Assembly (NCBI GenBank): GCA_031253985.1
Contig: JAIRVH010000185.1
Coordinates: 267,488-331,487, forward strand
Direction of reading: 5' to 3'
Origin: Sphingobacterium sp.
GTDB lineage: Bacteria > Bacteroidota > Bacteroidia > Sphingobacteriales > Sphingobacteriaceae
DNA length: 64,000 nucleotides
The translations under genes and the position numbers were made by a program. The notes below the pieces were generated by a model that was not told the origin of the DNA, searched no databases, and worked only from the letters and a program-made list of their open reading frames with translations. This document shows positions 1 to 8,217 of the stretch, one piece after another (position 1 is the first letter of the stretch; every line of letters begins with the position of its first letter).

Positions 1-159
1 GCCTTTTTACTTCGCCTCAATCCATATAATATTAACAACTGGTTAGCTGTATCCACAGTTGAGTGGATACCTTCGGAAATCATAGAGGAACTATTGGTAA
101 ATGATCCAGCGATAAATTTGGTCAGTGCAATCAATAGATTGGCAGCAAGAGCACTATAA
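1..159 (+). CDS. C-terminal end of an unidentified protein (partial)
   Basis: Frame 1 is open from the window edge to a TAA at 157-159 and gives 52 residues ending in LAARAL. The peptide is leucine- and isoleucine-rich with well-spaced charges, as expected for a folded protein tail, and nothing competes on the other strand. I do not recognise the family. The 5' part lies outside the window, so function cannot be assigned. Confidence 0.5.
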   Translation, partial: AFLLRLNPYNINNWLAVSTVEWIPSEIIEELLVNDPAINLVSAINRLAARAL

Positions 160-596
160 ATCGATTTTTTGTTATTATTCATTAATTAATAATCTTTAAA
201 AAAACAATTTTGTTTATCATTAACACTTTCGAATAATTAATTACCAATCGCGCCCCTTTTTTGTTAGCTGCATCATATGAAGTATAAGTACACTTTACAT
301 TTCGATATTGTAAAAATGAAGCGATAAATGAATAAATATAACTTATAGCTATAGCACAATTAACACACCTCAATAGTTTTTATTTGTTGCTGAAACAGCA
401 ATTTTATCTATAATTATTAATACAGATAACATCTTCCAACCACCTGAAATTCAATAAATATCAACAATATATAGATCTCAAAAAAATAGTATCCGCTGCG
501 GAGATGTCATTAAATCTCCACATTTTCCATTCTCAATTACATTAGTTAATTTTTCCATTTTCTATTTCTCTATATTTATACCGAAAATTACAGCTA
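160..596. other. AT-rich intergenic region, 437 bp
   Basis: No convincing gene. A 63-codon minus-strand frame (182-373) has low-complexity composition and is rejected. A small hairpin at 387-401 (6-bp stem, AAA loop, followed by TTTT) could be a weak terminator for the gene ending at 159. The remainder presumably holds the promoter of the receiver gene. Confidence 0.5.
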
Positions 597-953
597 GTGA
601 AAAAGAAAATTGTGCTTATTCAGGATAATAAAGATATTCTGGAGGTAATGGAAGAGATCTTAGAAGATGAGGGATTCAAGGTAGTCCCCTCATTGACTAC
701 TGCTCCGATTGACAAAATTGAGGATATCGATCCTGATCTGGTTATTGTTGATGACAACATTAAGGGGAATAAAAAAGGGTCGAAAGTAATAAAAGAATTG
801 AAAGAGGACCCTCAAACAGAAGATTTATCTGCTGTATTGACATCCACGGCCAATGACCTGCCTCAAAAGGCAATAGAATGTAAAGCAGATGACTACATTG
901 AAAAACCATTTGACATTGATCATATGGTTGACGTGGTAAAAAAGAATTCCTAA
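597..953 (+). CDS. Single-domain response regulator (CheY-like receiver)
   Basis: The 118-residue protein is one receiver domain with no output domain. The phosphoacceptor is most likely Asp52 (IVDDN), and the conserved Lys lies in the EKPFD motif near residue 103. The T/S switch position is in LTSTAND around residue 84. The first residue of the N-terminal acidic pair is Gln9 (IQDN) instead of Asp/Glu, which may weaken Mg2+ binding. The start is GTG at 597; the reading begins VKKKIVLIQ, a normal receiver start. No histidine kinase is adjacent, so it is an orphan that probably acts by protein contact. It converges with the pyrophosphatase gene 13 bp downstream. Confidence 0.85.
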   Translation: MKKKIVLIQDNKDILEVMEEILEDEGFKVVPSLTTAPIDKIEDIDPDLVIVDDNIKGNKKGSKVIKELKEDPQTEDLSAVLTSTANDLPQKAIECKADDYIEKPFDIDHMVDVVKKNS

Positions 954-966
954 TCGAACGCTGTCC

Positions 967-1767
967 TTATATCAACCCGATCTCACTTTGTCGAATGATC
1001 AGTTCTTTTTGAGCAAACTGGAATTCAAGCTTTTTCTTAAACTGTTTCCAATAAGAATGGTCAATTTCAGAAACCATGATCTCATAAATCACATGATCGT
1101 CTTTGATTTGCACGCTATTATCATCTTCCCATATTCCAACTACAGGGCTACGTGTATAGGCTGTTATCCCTCCAAAGTCCTTAATTAGTTGTTTGCTAAT
1201 ACTCTGATATAAGTGAGCTGAAAATGGCTTTCCCTCTTTATCATATAGTGGGATAAAAACTTCGATCTTTTTAATGGGCTGGCAGTTACTTTTAGCCTTT
1301 TCTATCGCCTTGCAAGCATCCTTTGCACTTAATATTTTCAAGGGCTGGAAATCTTTCCCCTCCTGTTTGTTGTAGTTAATAAAAAAATGTTGCAGTTCGT
1401 CCAGAACAGTATCGGGCAATTGGGCTACTCGATGAATATTTCCGAAAATGGATGAAGCTGTGGGGACGGCCAGAAATCGATCATTTTCAACCTGCACGCC
1501 ATCTTTGCTTTGCTGTACTGCTTTTATTGCTCCGATAACTTTGCATTTCAATATACAGCCCGGGAAAGTTCCTTGTTCCGAAATAATAACGACATCTAGT
1601 GGATCTCCATCCTCTCCTACTGTGCCGGGAATAAAGCCAAAGTCATAAGGAAAAACCGAACCAAGAGGTAAATATTTAGCTAGTACAAATCCGCCAGACG
1701 CTGGTTCATAGTTGTATTTAGCATTGGATTTTTTAGGTGTTTCGACCGTACAAAATATATGTTTCAT
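967..1767 (-). CDS. ppa: Family I inorganic pyrophosphatase with extra C-terminal domain
   Basis: Residues 1-170 resemble soluble family I pyrophosphatase, which hydrolyses PPi to phosphate in the cytoplasm. Visible landmarks are an AKYNYE substrate-loop segment, YDFGFIPGT, the metal-binding EDGDPLDV signature and a VENDRFLAVP segment, where Arg stands in place of the usual Lys. Residues 175-266 form a second unit (IKKIEVFIPLYD, FGGITAYTRSP, IYEIMVSEID) that is not part of the normal enzyme of about 175-215 residues. It resembles small stand-alone proteins of unknown function with an FGG-TA-TRSP motif. The gene is monocistronic and convergent with the receiver gene. The pyrophosphatase assignment is firm; the role of the tail is unknown. 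Confidence 0.88.
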   Translation of the reverse strand: MKHIFCTVETPKKSNAKYNYEPASGGFVLAKYLPLGSVFPYDFGFIPGTVGEDGDPLDVVIISEQGTFPGCILKCKVIGAIKAVQQSKDGVQVENDRFLAVPTASSIFGNIHRVAQLPDTVLDELQHFFINYNKQEGKDFQPLKILSAKDACKAIEKAKSNCQPIKKIEVFIPLYDKEGKPFSAHLYQSISKQLIKDFGGITAYTRSPVVGIWEDDNSVQIKDDHVIYEIMVSEIDHSYWKQFKKKLEFQFAQKELIIRQSEIGLI

Positions 1768-2011
1768 TCTATTTTCTAAAATGGTTTTTTGGCATTTATT
1801 GCTAACTAAAAAAGATCAACTTTTAGCTTCGAACAGTAGCGTTCGCAATTTGGTTTGATATTTATATCGAAATTTTAGAAGCCTAATTTGTTATACGTCT
1901 TATGTTATGTTTTCTCTACAGCCTTCAGATATTTTCTCCGGGCCAAACTGACAGACAACCGGATAGAACTAAAGACGCTACACATTGGTTTACTTTTAAA
2001 ACTGAACGACT

Positions 2012-2509
2012 ATGAATACTATTCTGATAAAAGATATCATACAGCAACTGCAGGGTGTAGAACATAAAGATCTGTGGATCGATGAAAATTTTGAAAAAAA
2101 AATAGCGAATGTGAATGAGTTAACCGCTTATGAGCGTCCTATCCCGGAGCTACACAGCATAGCAGAATTAATGTCGCATCTCATCGAATGGCGTAGGGAG
2201 GTAATGAGTCGCCTGAATGGAAATCCCCGGGGACTTGAAATGAACGATGCAGCAAATTGGCGAACGAATAATGAACTCAAAATAAAAGGATGGGAAAAGC
2301 TTTTGGAAGACTTTTGGAACAGTCAGCAACAAATTATCAACTTTCTTAATGACAAAGACGATTCCTTCCTTGAACAAGCGTATGAACATGCAGATCCCAA
2401 TTTTCCATATAACCTTAAATATCTTCTGACAGGACTCATCCATCACGACTTTTACCACCTTGGTCAGATGGGTATTACAATCAAGTTTCTAAAGATAAAA
2501 CATACATAA
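2012..2509 (+). CDS. DinB-like four-helix protein
   Basis: The 165-residue protein has the spacing of the DinB/YfiT superfamily of metal-binding four-helix bundles, some of which are thiol-dependent transferases. The presumed metal ligands are His56 (SHLIEWR) and His145 and His149 (HHDFYHLGQMG near the C terminus). There is no signal peptide, so it is cytoplasmic. The start ATG at 2012 is the only one that precedes helix 1. It stands alone between the divergent pyrophosphatase gene and the DUF4142 gene. Substrate is unknown. Confidence 0.8.
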   Translation: MNTILIKDIIQQLQGVEHKDLWIDENFEKKIANVNELTAYERPIPELHSIAELMSHLIEWRREVMSRLNGNPRGLEMNDAANWRTNNELKIKGWEKLLEDFWNSQQQIINFLNDKDDSFLEQAYEHADPNFPYNLKYLLTGLIHHDFYHLGQMGITIKFLKIKHT

Positions 2510-2596
2510 TATAATAAAGAAGGGCTGATCATATCATTTTTTTTGAACGATATTCTTTTGACTACTGTTTACCTAGAAATCAAAACTCATAAAATC

Positions 2597-3193
2597 ATGA
2601 AAAGAATATTTTTGACCCTAGCAATTGCATTTTCCATCGCCGCAGTCCAAAGTTGCGGCAATGCAAATAATGACAGTAAAAAAACTGCCGACAGTATCAA
2701 TGAAGCAAAGGCACCAGAAAATATGGATGATAACGATATGGTGACAACACCTGTTGCTGTCAGTGAAGATGATGCAAAGTTTGTTACTGAAGCAGCGAAC
2801 GGTGGAATGGCCGAGGTAGAACTGGGAAAACTGGCACAGCAAAAAGGACAGCATGCAGATGTAAAGGCTTTTGGCGAAATGATGGTGAAAGATCATTCCG
2901 CAGCAAATGATGAATTAGCCACTCTTGCAAAGGCGAAAAATATAACTTTGCCAGCTACTTTAGGTACCGAAGAGCAAAAATTAAAGGATGAATTATCCAA
3001 AAAGTCTCCCGGCGACTTCGATAAGTCTTATATTGAAGATATGGTTAAAGACCACGAAAAAGATGTTAAGCTTTTTGAGGACGCGAGTAAAAACCTTAAA
3101 GATGCCGACCTGAAAGCATTTGTAGATAAAACATTGCCGACGCTCAAAAGCCATCTTGAGCATGCAAAAAGTGTTAAAGATAAGTTGAAATAA
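2597..3193 (+). CDS. DUF4142 lipoprotein
   Basis: I place the start at ATG 2597 because it opens directly on a lipoprotein signal peptide (MKRIFLTL...VQSC, lipidated Cys at about residue 20). An upstream in-frame start at 2543 would add an unlikely hydrophilic leader. Residues 55-195 are a DUF4142 domain, a ferritin-like all-helical module (FVTEAANGGMAEVELGKLA, FGEMMVKDH, DMVKDHEKDVKLFE). Such proteins are periplasmic or outer-membrane anchored in Bacteroidota and are often stress-associated; the biochemical role is unknown. A hairpin terminator begins 8 bases after the stop. Confidence 0.87.
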   Translation: MKRIFLTLAIAFSIAAVQSCGNANNDSKKTADSINEAKAPENMDDNDMVTTPVAVSEDDAKFVTEAANGGMAEVELGKLAQQKGQHADVKAFGEMMVKDHSAANDELATLAKAKNITLPATLGTEEQKLKDELSKKSPGDFDKSYIEDMVKDHEKDVKLFEDASKNLKDADLKAFVDKTLPTLKSHLEHAKSVKDKLK

Positions 3194-3200
3194 AAGTAAC

Positions 3201-3237
3201 AGACAAGGGTCAAGGTATGAATTGGCCCTTTGTCTTT
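3201..3237 (+). terminator. Hairpin terminator after DUF4142 gene
   Basis: Arms 3201-3213 and 3222-3235 pair with one bulge and one G-T wobble and are followed by TT. The hairpin begins 8 bases after the stop codon at 3193. The 3' arm lies inside a duplicated 13-bp unit (see the repeat at 3226-3258). Confidence 0.5.
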
Positions 3238-3258
3238 GCCCTTTGTCTTTGCCGTTTG
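3226..3258. repeat. 13-bp direct repeat, 2.5 copies
   Basis: Two identical copies of CCCTTTGTCTTTG (3226-3238 and 3239-3251) are followed by a degenerate partial copy, CCGTTTG. The first copy forms the 3' arm of the terminator hairpin, so this is probably a local slippage duplication. Confidence 0.75.
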
Positions 3259-3535
3259 CTCTAGCCACACTTGCACGCTATTTCTTCGGACTTAATCCAC
3301 CCCATATCAAGCGGCATGGAAACATTTTTTTTGCGAAACCAACCTCTTAAGTCGTCGCATCTAGCAGGATCCTCCTGCAGCGTCATTTGCATCTTTGTCA
3401 CGTAAAACGTATATAAATAAATTATAACACGTCTTATCAAAACCAGCAATGTTTTCAAATTTGAGATGGCATAAATGTCAATTAAAAAGATTATTTTAGG
3501 TTTTCACCAATCAGGCGACCAAACACATTCTTTAA

Positions 3536-5287
3536 ATGGGAATTTTTACTAAAAACATCAAAAAATGCAGGCAGCCAATCTTGCAACAGATGATGTTGTT
3601 CATTTTTCTAGCGCTATTTACCCAATTGGCACATGGCACTACCCCAGCAATTAAAAAAAATACACTGAATACAGTTAAAATAGTCTATTTCTATGCTGCT
3701 GACTCAAAGCTGTCATCAAATTGGAAAAATCGATTGGATCGAACACTGAAAGATATTTCTTCCTACTACAGAGATGAGTTTGAAAGCTCAGGATTCAAAA
3801 GTGATGGCATCCCTTTTGAAATGGACAATTTGGGTTACCGGTACCATCTGGTCCAAGGATTAAAACCGTCAAATGATTACACCATAAACTCGGGTGGAGA
3901 AATAGAAAAAGAAATCTTCGAAAAATTAGCTCCTGTTATCAACCCAAGCACAGAACATATCCTTGTAATTACTGCTTTGAACCGTCAGAATGAAAATGGC
4001 ATCTATATATTTCATTCACCGTACTATGGCAGGGGTTCGGCCTCATCGGGGTTGTGTATGGTTGCTGACTGCGACCTGCTAGATCCAGCGCTACTATCCG
4101 AAGCCAACACAAAGATGACTTTCACAGAAATGTTTGCAACTGATAAAGAATGTTCTGTAGGTGAGTTCAATAGCTGGTATCTTGGCGGGATAGCTCATGA
4201 AATGGGACATTTATTCGGATTACCACATGACAATGGTTTCCCAGATGAGTTCAATTCAAAAACGATATCCCTAATGGGCGAACATGGCAGCCGACACTAT
4301 AAAGAGGAAAAGTGGGGCGGTTTCAAATCATCTAAATTTTCCCGTGCATCGGTATTTCAGTTAAGCCGCCACCCCATATTTACGCAGCGGCCGAAACCTA
4401 TACATAATAACAACGAATTTCTATTACAGTCATTTAAGGTAACACAAGCGGAAAATAAAACAAAATTAATGCTCCACTATCGGGCAAGTAAAATACCATA
4501 TAGCGTTGTTGTGCTAACCCGTCCATATAGCATCTCGGAATATTTGAGCAACAGCTTTTTGTCGGCAGTCAGTCAAAGAAATTCCGCAGAAATTAATATC
4601 GCCCCACTTGAACGTAATGTACCTTATGAGATAAGAATTCTCTTTCTATTCGACAATGGATCTATTAAAGAATACCGCAAAATGGTTATCTACAGTGAAG
4701 AGGGACATTTTATGAGCTTAGATAACATTGGTCAGCCAACCGTAAATGATTTGATTAGAATAGTAGAAAATGACAACCGGGATAGTCAAAGACAGACCAA
4801 GTTAACCATACTAAATCAGTTATTGCAAAATAACCAGCCCATTAACCTCAAAACCATTAAGAAGGACAGCGTTTTTCTTTCTGATGCAGCCTGGGAAGAA
4901 GCTTCTGTAGGTTGGGAAAATCCGGCGCGTAATTATTACACAGCCGAATCCAACCAATTATTTTTTCTGGAAAACATGGGCGAAATATATCCTAAAGGAC
5001 TATATGCCCATGCCCCGTCACTGTATAAGTACAAGCTTACAAAAAAGTGGCGGAAATTGAAGATTACAGCGGCTTTACGCGACGGAGCACAAAAGCCTGA
5101 AGGAATTCAATTTATCATCCGCGGCGACGGAAAAATCCTTTCTTCCTATAACGTCAAGCCCAATGAAAAACATCTTTTTGATATAGATCTCGCAGGTATC
5201 GATAATCTTGAGCTCTGCACACAGGATCAAACGGGAAACAACTTTAATGCTTGGTCAATTTGGTGCAACCCCTATCTTATCAAATAA
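3536..5287 (+). CDS. Secreted zinc metalloprotease with C-terminal NPCBM-like domain
   Basis: The 583-residue protein starts with a signal peptide (hydrophobic core about residues 19-33). The zinc site is a metzincin-type extended motif, His221-Glu222-His225-His231 (HEMGHLFGLPHD), followed by a Met-turn candidate at SLMGEHG (Met247). Residues about 445-583 (WEEASVGWENPARNYY, KGLYAHAPS, NLELC, WSIWCNPYL) look like an NPCBM/NEW2 carbohydrate-binding beta-sandwich. It probably cleaves extracellular or glycosylated proteins; substrate is unknown. It is monocistronic, with a possible small hairpin just after the stop. The protease class is well supported, the exact peptidase family is not. Confidence 0.82.
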   Translation: MGIFTKNIKKCRQPILQQMMLFIFLALFTQLAHGTTPAIKKNTLNTVKIVYFYAADSKLSSNWKNRLDRTLKDISSYYRDEFESSGFKSDGIPFEMDNLGYRYHLVQGLKPSNDYTINSGGEIEKEIFEKLAPVINPSTEHILVITALNRQNENGIYIFHSPYYGRGSASSGLCMVADCDLLDPALLSEANTKMTFTEMFATDKECSVGEFNSWYLGGIAHEMGHLFGLPHDNGFPDEFNSKTISLMGEHGSRHYKEEKWGGFKSSKFSRASVFQLSRHPIFTQRPKPIHNNNEFLLQSFKVTQAENKTKLMLHYRASKIPYSVVVLTRPYSISEYLSNSFLSAVSQRNSAEINIAPLERNVPYEIRILFLFDNGSIKEYRKMVIYSEEGHFMSLDNIGQPTVNDLIRIVENDNRDSQRQTKLTILNQLLQNNQPINLKTIKKDSVFLSDAAWEEASVGWENPARNYYTAESNQLFFLENMGEIYPKGLYAHAPSLYKYKLTKKWRKLKITAALRDGAQKPEGIQFIIRGDGKILSSYNVKPNEKHLFDIDLAGIDNLELCTQDQTGNNFNAWSIWCNPYLIK

Positions 5288-5377
5288 AAAATTGTCCCTG
5301 ACAATAAGAAGATTAATAAAGCGATTTAATTGAAAATACGATATGAGAGGTAAACAATCTCTCTGAGGAAATAAATT

Positions 5378-5977
5378 ATGAGTAAACTACTTCAGTCATA
5401 TTATAAGAATACGGATGTTCTGTTTCTAGCAGAAGATCTGTTAGGTAAGGTTCTCTATACGCAAAAAGATGGATTGGTAACAGCGGGTCGAATTGTTGAA
5501 ACCGAGGCTTACTTTGGAGTTCCGGATAAAGCATCCCATGCTTATAAAGGCAAGAGAACATCGAGAACTGAACCAATGTATCGCGAAGGTGGTGTAGCCT
5601 ATGTATATTTATGTTATGGAATTCACCATCTTCTGAATATTGTCACATCAGTTGCAGAGGATCCGCAATGCGTTTTAATTAGAAGTATTGAACCACTGGT
5701 TGGTATGGATGTGATGGCATTGCGAAGACAGATACCACCCGAAAAACCTTCGTTTTCGAATGGTCCGGGGTCCGCGGCGAAAGCTCTAGGAATTGATTCT
5801 TCATTTAACGATGTGTTACTGACCGGTGATAAAATTTGGATTGAAGATCAAGGATTGAAATACAGCCCTTCGGAGATTGGAAAGGCCCCGCGGATAGGTA
5901 TTGCTTATGCTCAGGAACACGCCATGCTACCATTACGTTTTTTTGTAAAGAACAATAGATATTCAAAAAAAGGATAA
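5378..5977 (+). CDS. mpg: 3-methyladenine DNA glycosylase (AAG/MPG family)
   Basis: The 199-residue enzyme removes alkylated purines from DNA in base excision repair. Hallmarks are the ETEAY motif at 41-45, which carries the general-base Glu, KASHAYKGKRTSRTEPMY, the YVYLCYG core strand (75-81) and the NGPGSAAKALGI segment. Length is normal for bacterial AAG. The start ATG at 5378 directly precedes the conserved N-terminal helix. It stands alone on the + strand between the protease and a membrane protein. Confidence 0.93.
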   Translation: MSKLLQSYYKNTDVLFLAEDLLGKVLYTQKDGLVTAGRIVETEAYFGVPDKASHAYKGKRTSRTEPMYREGGVAYVYLCYGIHHLLNIVTSVAEDPQCVLIRSIEPLVGMDVMALRRQIPPEKPSFSNGPGSAAKALGIDSSFNDVLLTGDKIWIEDQGLKYSPSEIGKAPRIGIAYAQEHAMLPLRFFVKNNRYSKKG

Positions 5978-6065
5978 ACCTGTATAAAAAATTTTTTTAT
6001 TCTTTGACTTTTTGCATATTAGCTCCGGTTAAATTAACCTTTTAAAACTCGTAACAATTATTGCC

Positions 6066-6653
6066 ATGGAAAGACCTTATGAAGGTATTGCAAACATTGA
6101 CCAAACGCCAAACGGATACCAGATTACCATACCGGCAAAAAAACATATACCTGTCATCATGTTTCTCAGTTTTTGGCTGGTCGCATGGTTTGTTGGAGTA
6201 AATTTTGTCGGTTCACCCTTCTTAGGTGATGTTTATGATAACGGAAATGGCGGATCAGGGTTTGATAACTTATTTTCCATCGTTTGGTTAGTTTTATGGA
6301 TACCAGGTGGTCTATTTGTGATGAAAACGCTGATGTGGTATTTAATTGGAAAGGAAATTATCTTAATAGATCGCGAGCAAGTAAGTATTACCAGAAAAAA
6401 TGACATATTTTTCAGGACCCGGATATATGATCTAAGGGAAGCTAAGAACTTTCATGTTGAGGAAGAACCTTTTGAATTTGCTTTTTGGGGTCGCAGAAAT
6501 GATTTGTCGCTCTTTAAAAATAGAGGTTCTATTCGATTCGAATATGGCTTTAAAACCATAAGGTTTGCTAATGATATGGATCAAGCTGAAGCAAACCACA
6601 TCTTAGAAAGATTAAAATCATCGGGTTATCTGAACTCTACCAATTTTAATTAA
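6066..6653 (+). CDS. Membrane protein with cytoplasmic PH-like tail
   Basis: This 195-residue protein has two membrane segments (about 28-50 and 68-92) separated by a Gly/Asn-rich loop. A soluble C-terminal half of beta-strand character follows (IILIDREQVSITRK, IYDLREAKNFHV, GSIRFEYGFKTIRFAN), a pattern seen in bacterial PH-like membrane proteins. The N terminus has no cleavable signal. I do not recognise a specific family. It converges with a minus-strand membrane gene 27 bp downstream. Confidence 0.65.
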   Translation: MERPYEGIANIDQTPNGYQITIPAKKHIPVIMFLSFWLVAWFVGVNFVGSPFLGDVYDNGNGGSGFDNLFSIVWLVLWIPGGLFVMKTLMWYLIGKEIILIDREQVSITRKNDIFFRTRIYDLREAKNFHVEEEPFEFAFWGRRNDLSLFKNRGSIRFEYGFKTIRFANDMDQAEANHILERLKSSGYLNSTNFN

Positions 6654-6680
6654 ATAAATAGGCATACGAAAAATAGTGTA

Positions 6681-7139
6681 TTATTTCTGAACCTTCAGAC
6701 GGACGCTCTGGTTTTCTATTATCTTTCTGAATACAACAAATTCTAAGATTGTACAGGAAACATAAATAATTGAAAAGATCAACAGCATTTTTAGCGGATC
6801 AAGAATCCTGTTATATTTATACATTCCTACCAAAATGTAAACGGTCACTAAGAGCAAACAAATAGCTGGTATTCCCGAGAAAGTTAACAATGATAATACT
6901 TTATTATCCCTAACTTTTTCGATATGATTTAGAAAAAGTACTAAAGAACACAACACCATTGCCGCAAGATAGATCGCTGAGAAACCAAGATTGACCACAA
7001 TATCCAAAATAACAATAATAGTCTCCAAAAATCCGGTAGCTTCTGTATCTGTGTGTGCAATGATCAGTCGATATACGATAAATAGTGATACACTTAGCAG
7101 TATATTAACCAGCCAGAATCTAAATATAATTTTTCTCAT
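6681..7139 (-). CDS. Small four-helix membrane protein, unknown
   Basis: The 152-residue protein has four strong hydrophobic segments (about 7-26, 42-70, 84-105 and 117-138) and a short basic C terminus. No conserved motif is evident. It is the last of three small minus-strand genes (8217 to 6681) that encode membrane or secreted products and may be co-transcribed with gaps of 45 and 73 bp. Function is unknown. Confidence 0.6.
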   Translation of the reverse strand: MRKIIFRFWLVNILLSVSLFIVYRLIIAHTDTEATGFLETIIVILDIVVNLGFSAIYLAAMVLCSLVLFLNHIEKVRDNKVLSLLTFSGIPAICLLLVTVYILVGMYKYNRILDPLKMLLIFSIIYVSCTILEFVVFRKIIENQSVRLKVQK

Positions 7140-7212
7140 TTCCTATTTTTTTAGCTGTTCGTCTACGTTGAATTATTTAAACCATTTTCGGTTTCTTACT
7201 TGCCTATTGGTT

Positions 7213-7752
7213 TTACATACTGACCATGGGCTCAAGGCAATCACCTGGGACAAATTTATTATTTTCCTCGTCTATCAAGCAGTCAATCTCCTTTGTTCTA
7301 GATGTGTATAGCAATCTAAATTTTCGTATCTTAAATTTATCTTTTTTTTCGGGAGTAAAAACAAGCATATCGTTTTGTATCTTGTAACTTCCATTGACAA
7401 ATTGCATTTTCCTTTCTTCCAAAAGAACATAGCCACTCTTTGCCGCCGCTTCTTTTTTGATTGGATCGTAACTGTAGGAAGTAATAACCATTCTGGCATT
7501 GTCTCCTGCCCAACCGTATTCCAATAAATTCTCATTGACAAATAAAAGGGAGTCCTTCTTTTCTTCGACGTTATAAACAAAACATCTTTCTGAAGAGACG
7601 AGATCAAGATCCTCAATTCTTTTTGCCTCCGGCGGACGTGTTGGATTCTCAATTTTTGGAAATGGGAGATTTGTTCTACCTGATTTTTTTTTCTGTCCGA
7701 AACATAAGATATGGGCTACAATCATTAGCGCCAGAATAATAATTTTTCTCAT
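7213..7752 (-). CDS. Secreted protein of unknown function
   Basis: The 179-residue protein starts with a typical Sec signal peptide (MRKIIILALMIVAHILCFGQ, cleavage likely near residue 19-20). The mature part is lysine-rich and of beta-strand character (RCFVYNVEEKKDSLLFVN, MVITSYSYDPIKKEAAAKSGYVLLE) with three cysteines. No family recognised. It is the middle gene of the three-gene minus-strand group and probably periplasmic. A second same-strand frame inside it (7275-7652) is a shadow. Confidence 0.62.
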   Translation of the reverse strand: MRKIIILALMIVAHILCFGQKKKSGRTNLPFPKIENPTRPPEAKRIEDLDLVSSERCFVYNVEEKKDSLLFVNENLLEYGWAGDNARMVITSYSYDPIKKEAAAKSGYVLLEERKMQFVNGSYKIQNDMLVFTPEKKDKFKIRKFRLLYTSRTKEIDCLIDEENNKFVPGDCLEPMVSM

Positions 7753-7797
7753 ATAATTTGATCTTTTACAATTGTTGCTATTCTATGTTCCCTATGC

Positions 7798-8217
7798 TCA
7801 TAATTTCCAGTCTTCACGCATGCATTTTAACGATCGAACTCTTTTGATCGAAAGAAAGATCAAAAAGACGGAAAAGCCTATAAATATTACTGTTTGAAAA
7901 GCAAACCACACAGGCTGATTCTCCCACGATATTGTTATCTCCCCCCCAGTTCTGCTAAAGCTCAAGCGGTAAGTACCTTTGATCATTGCCTCGATTACGA
8001 TAAAGAGACTCGAGCCTGCAAGTGTCAAAAGAAACATCAATAAACCTAGCTCTACAATACAGGTACTTATGTACAGGACGGTATCCATCCTTCCCTTCCA
8101 CCGCCCACTTCTACAGACATAGGCGATAATTGATGATAACAACATCAAAACGGCTCCTATAATTAGAATAACAATTCCTACTAACAATATGATCGAGAAC
8201 ACCGCTATTATATTCAT
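7798..8217 (-). CDS. Small membrane protein, unknown
   Basis: The 139-residue protein has a long hydrophobic N terminus (5-35), two central segments (50-80) and one near the C terminus (100-122), giving three or four membrane passes with a basic tail. No motif recognised. It is first in the group of three small minus-strand genes, and its promoter would lie in the 533-bp spacer upstream. Confidence 0.58.
   Translation of the reverse strand: MNIIAVFSIILLVGIVILIIGAVLMLLSSIIAYVCRSGRWKGRMDTVLYISTCIVELGLLMFLLTLAGSSLFIVIEAMIKGTYRLSFSRTGGEITISWENQPVWFAFQTVIFIGFSVFLIFLSIKRVRSLKCMREDWKL

Larger units (their letters stand above)
3194..3535. other. Intergenic region, 342 bp, with a doubtful Cys-containing minus-strand ORF
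   Basis: Besides the terminator and the 13-bp repeat, a 65-codon minus-strand frame (3261-3458) ends in a protein-like stretch with paired cysteines (ARCDDLRGWF ... MGWIKSEEIACKCG). An internal ATG would give about 43 residues. It may be a small gene, a gene remnant or chance; I do not recognise it. The rest is AT-rich and should hold the promoter of the protease gene. Confidence 0.3.

Noticed and set aside
182..373. 63-codon minus-strand frame
   Set aside because: Its composition is that of AT-rich spacer (runs of Ser, Ile, Tyr, Asn), with no family pattern or promoter.
7275..7652. 125-codon frame overlapping the secreted unknown protein
   Set aside because: It is in another frame of the same strand. 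The 7213-7752 frame is longer and starts with a proper signal peptide.
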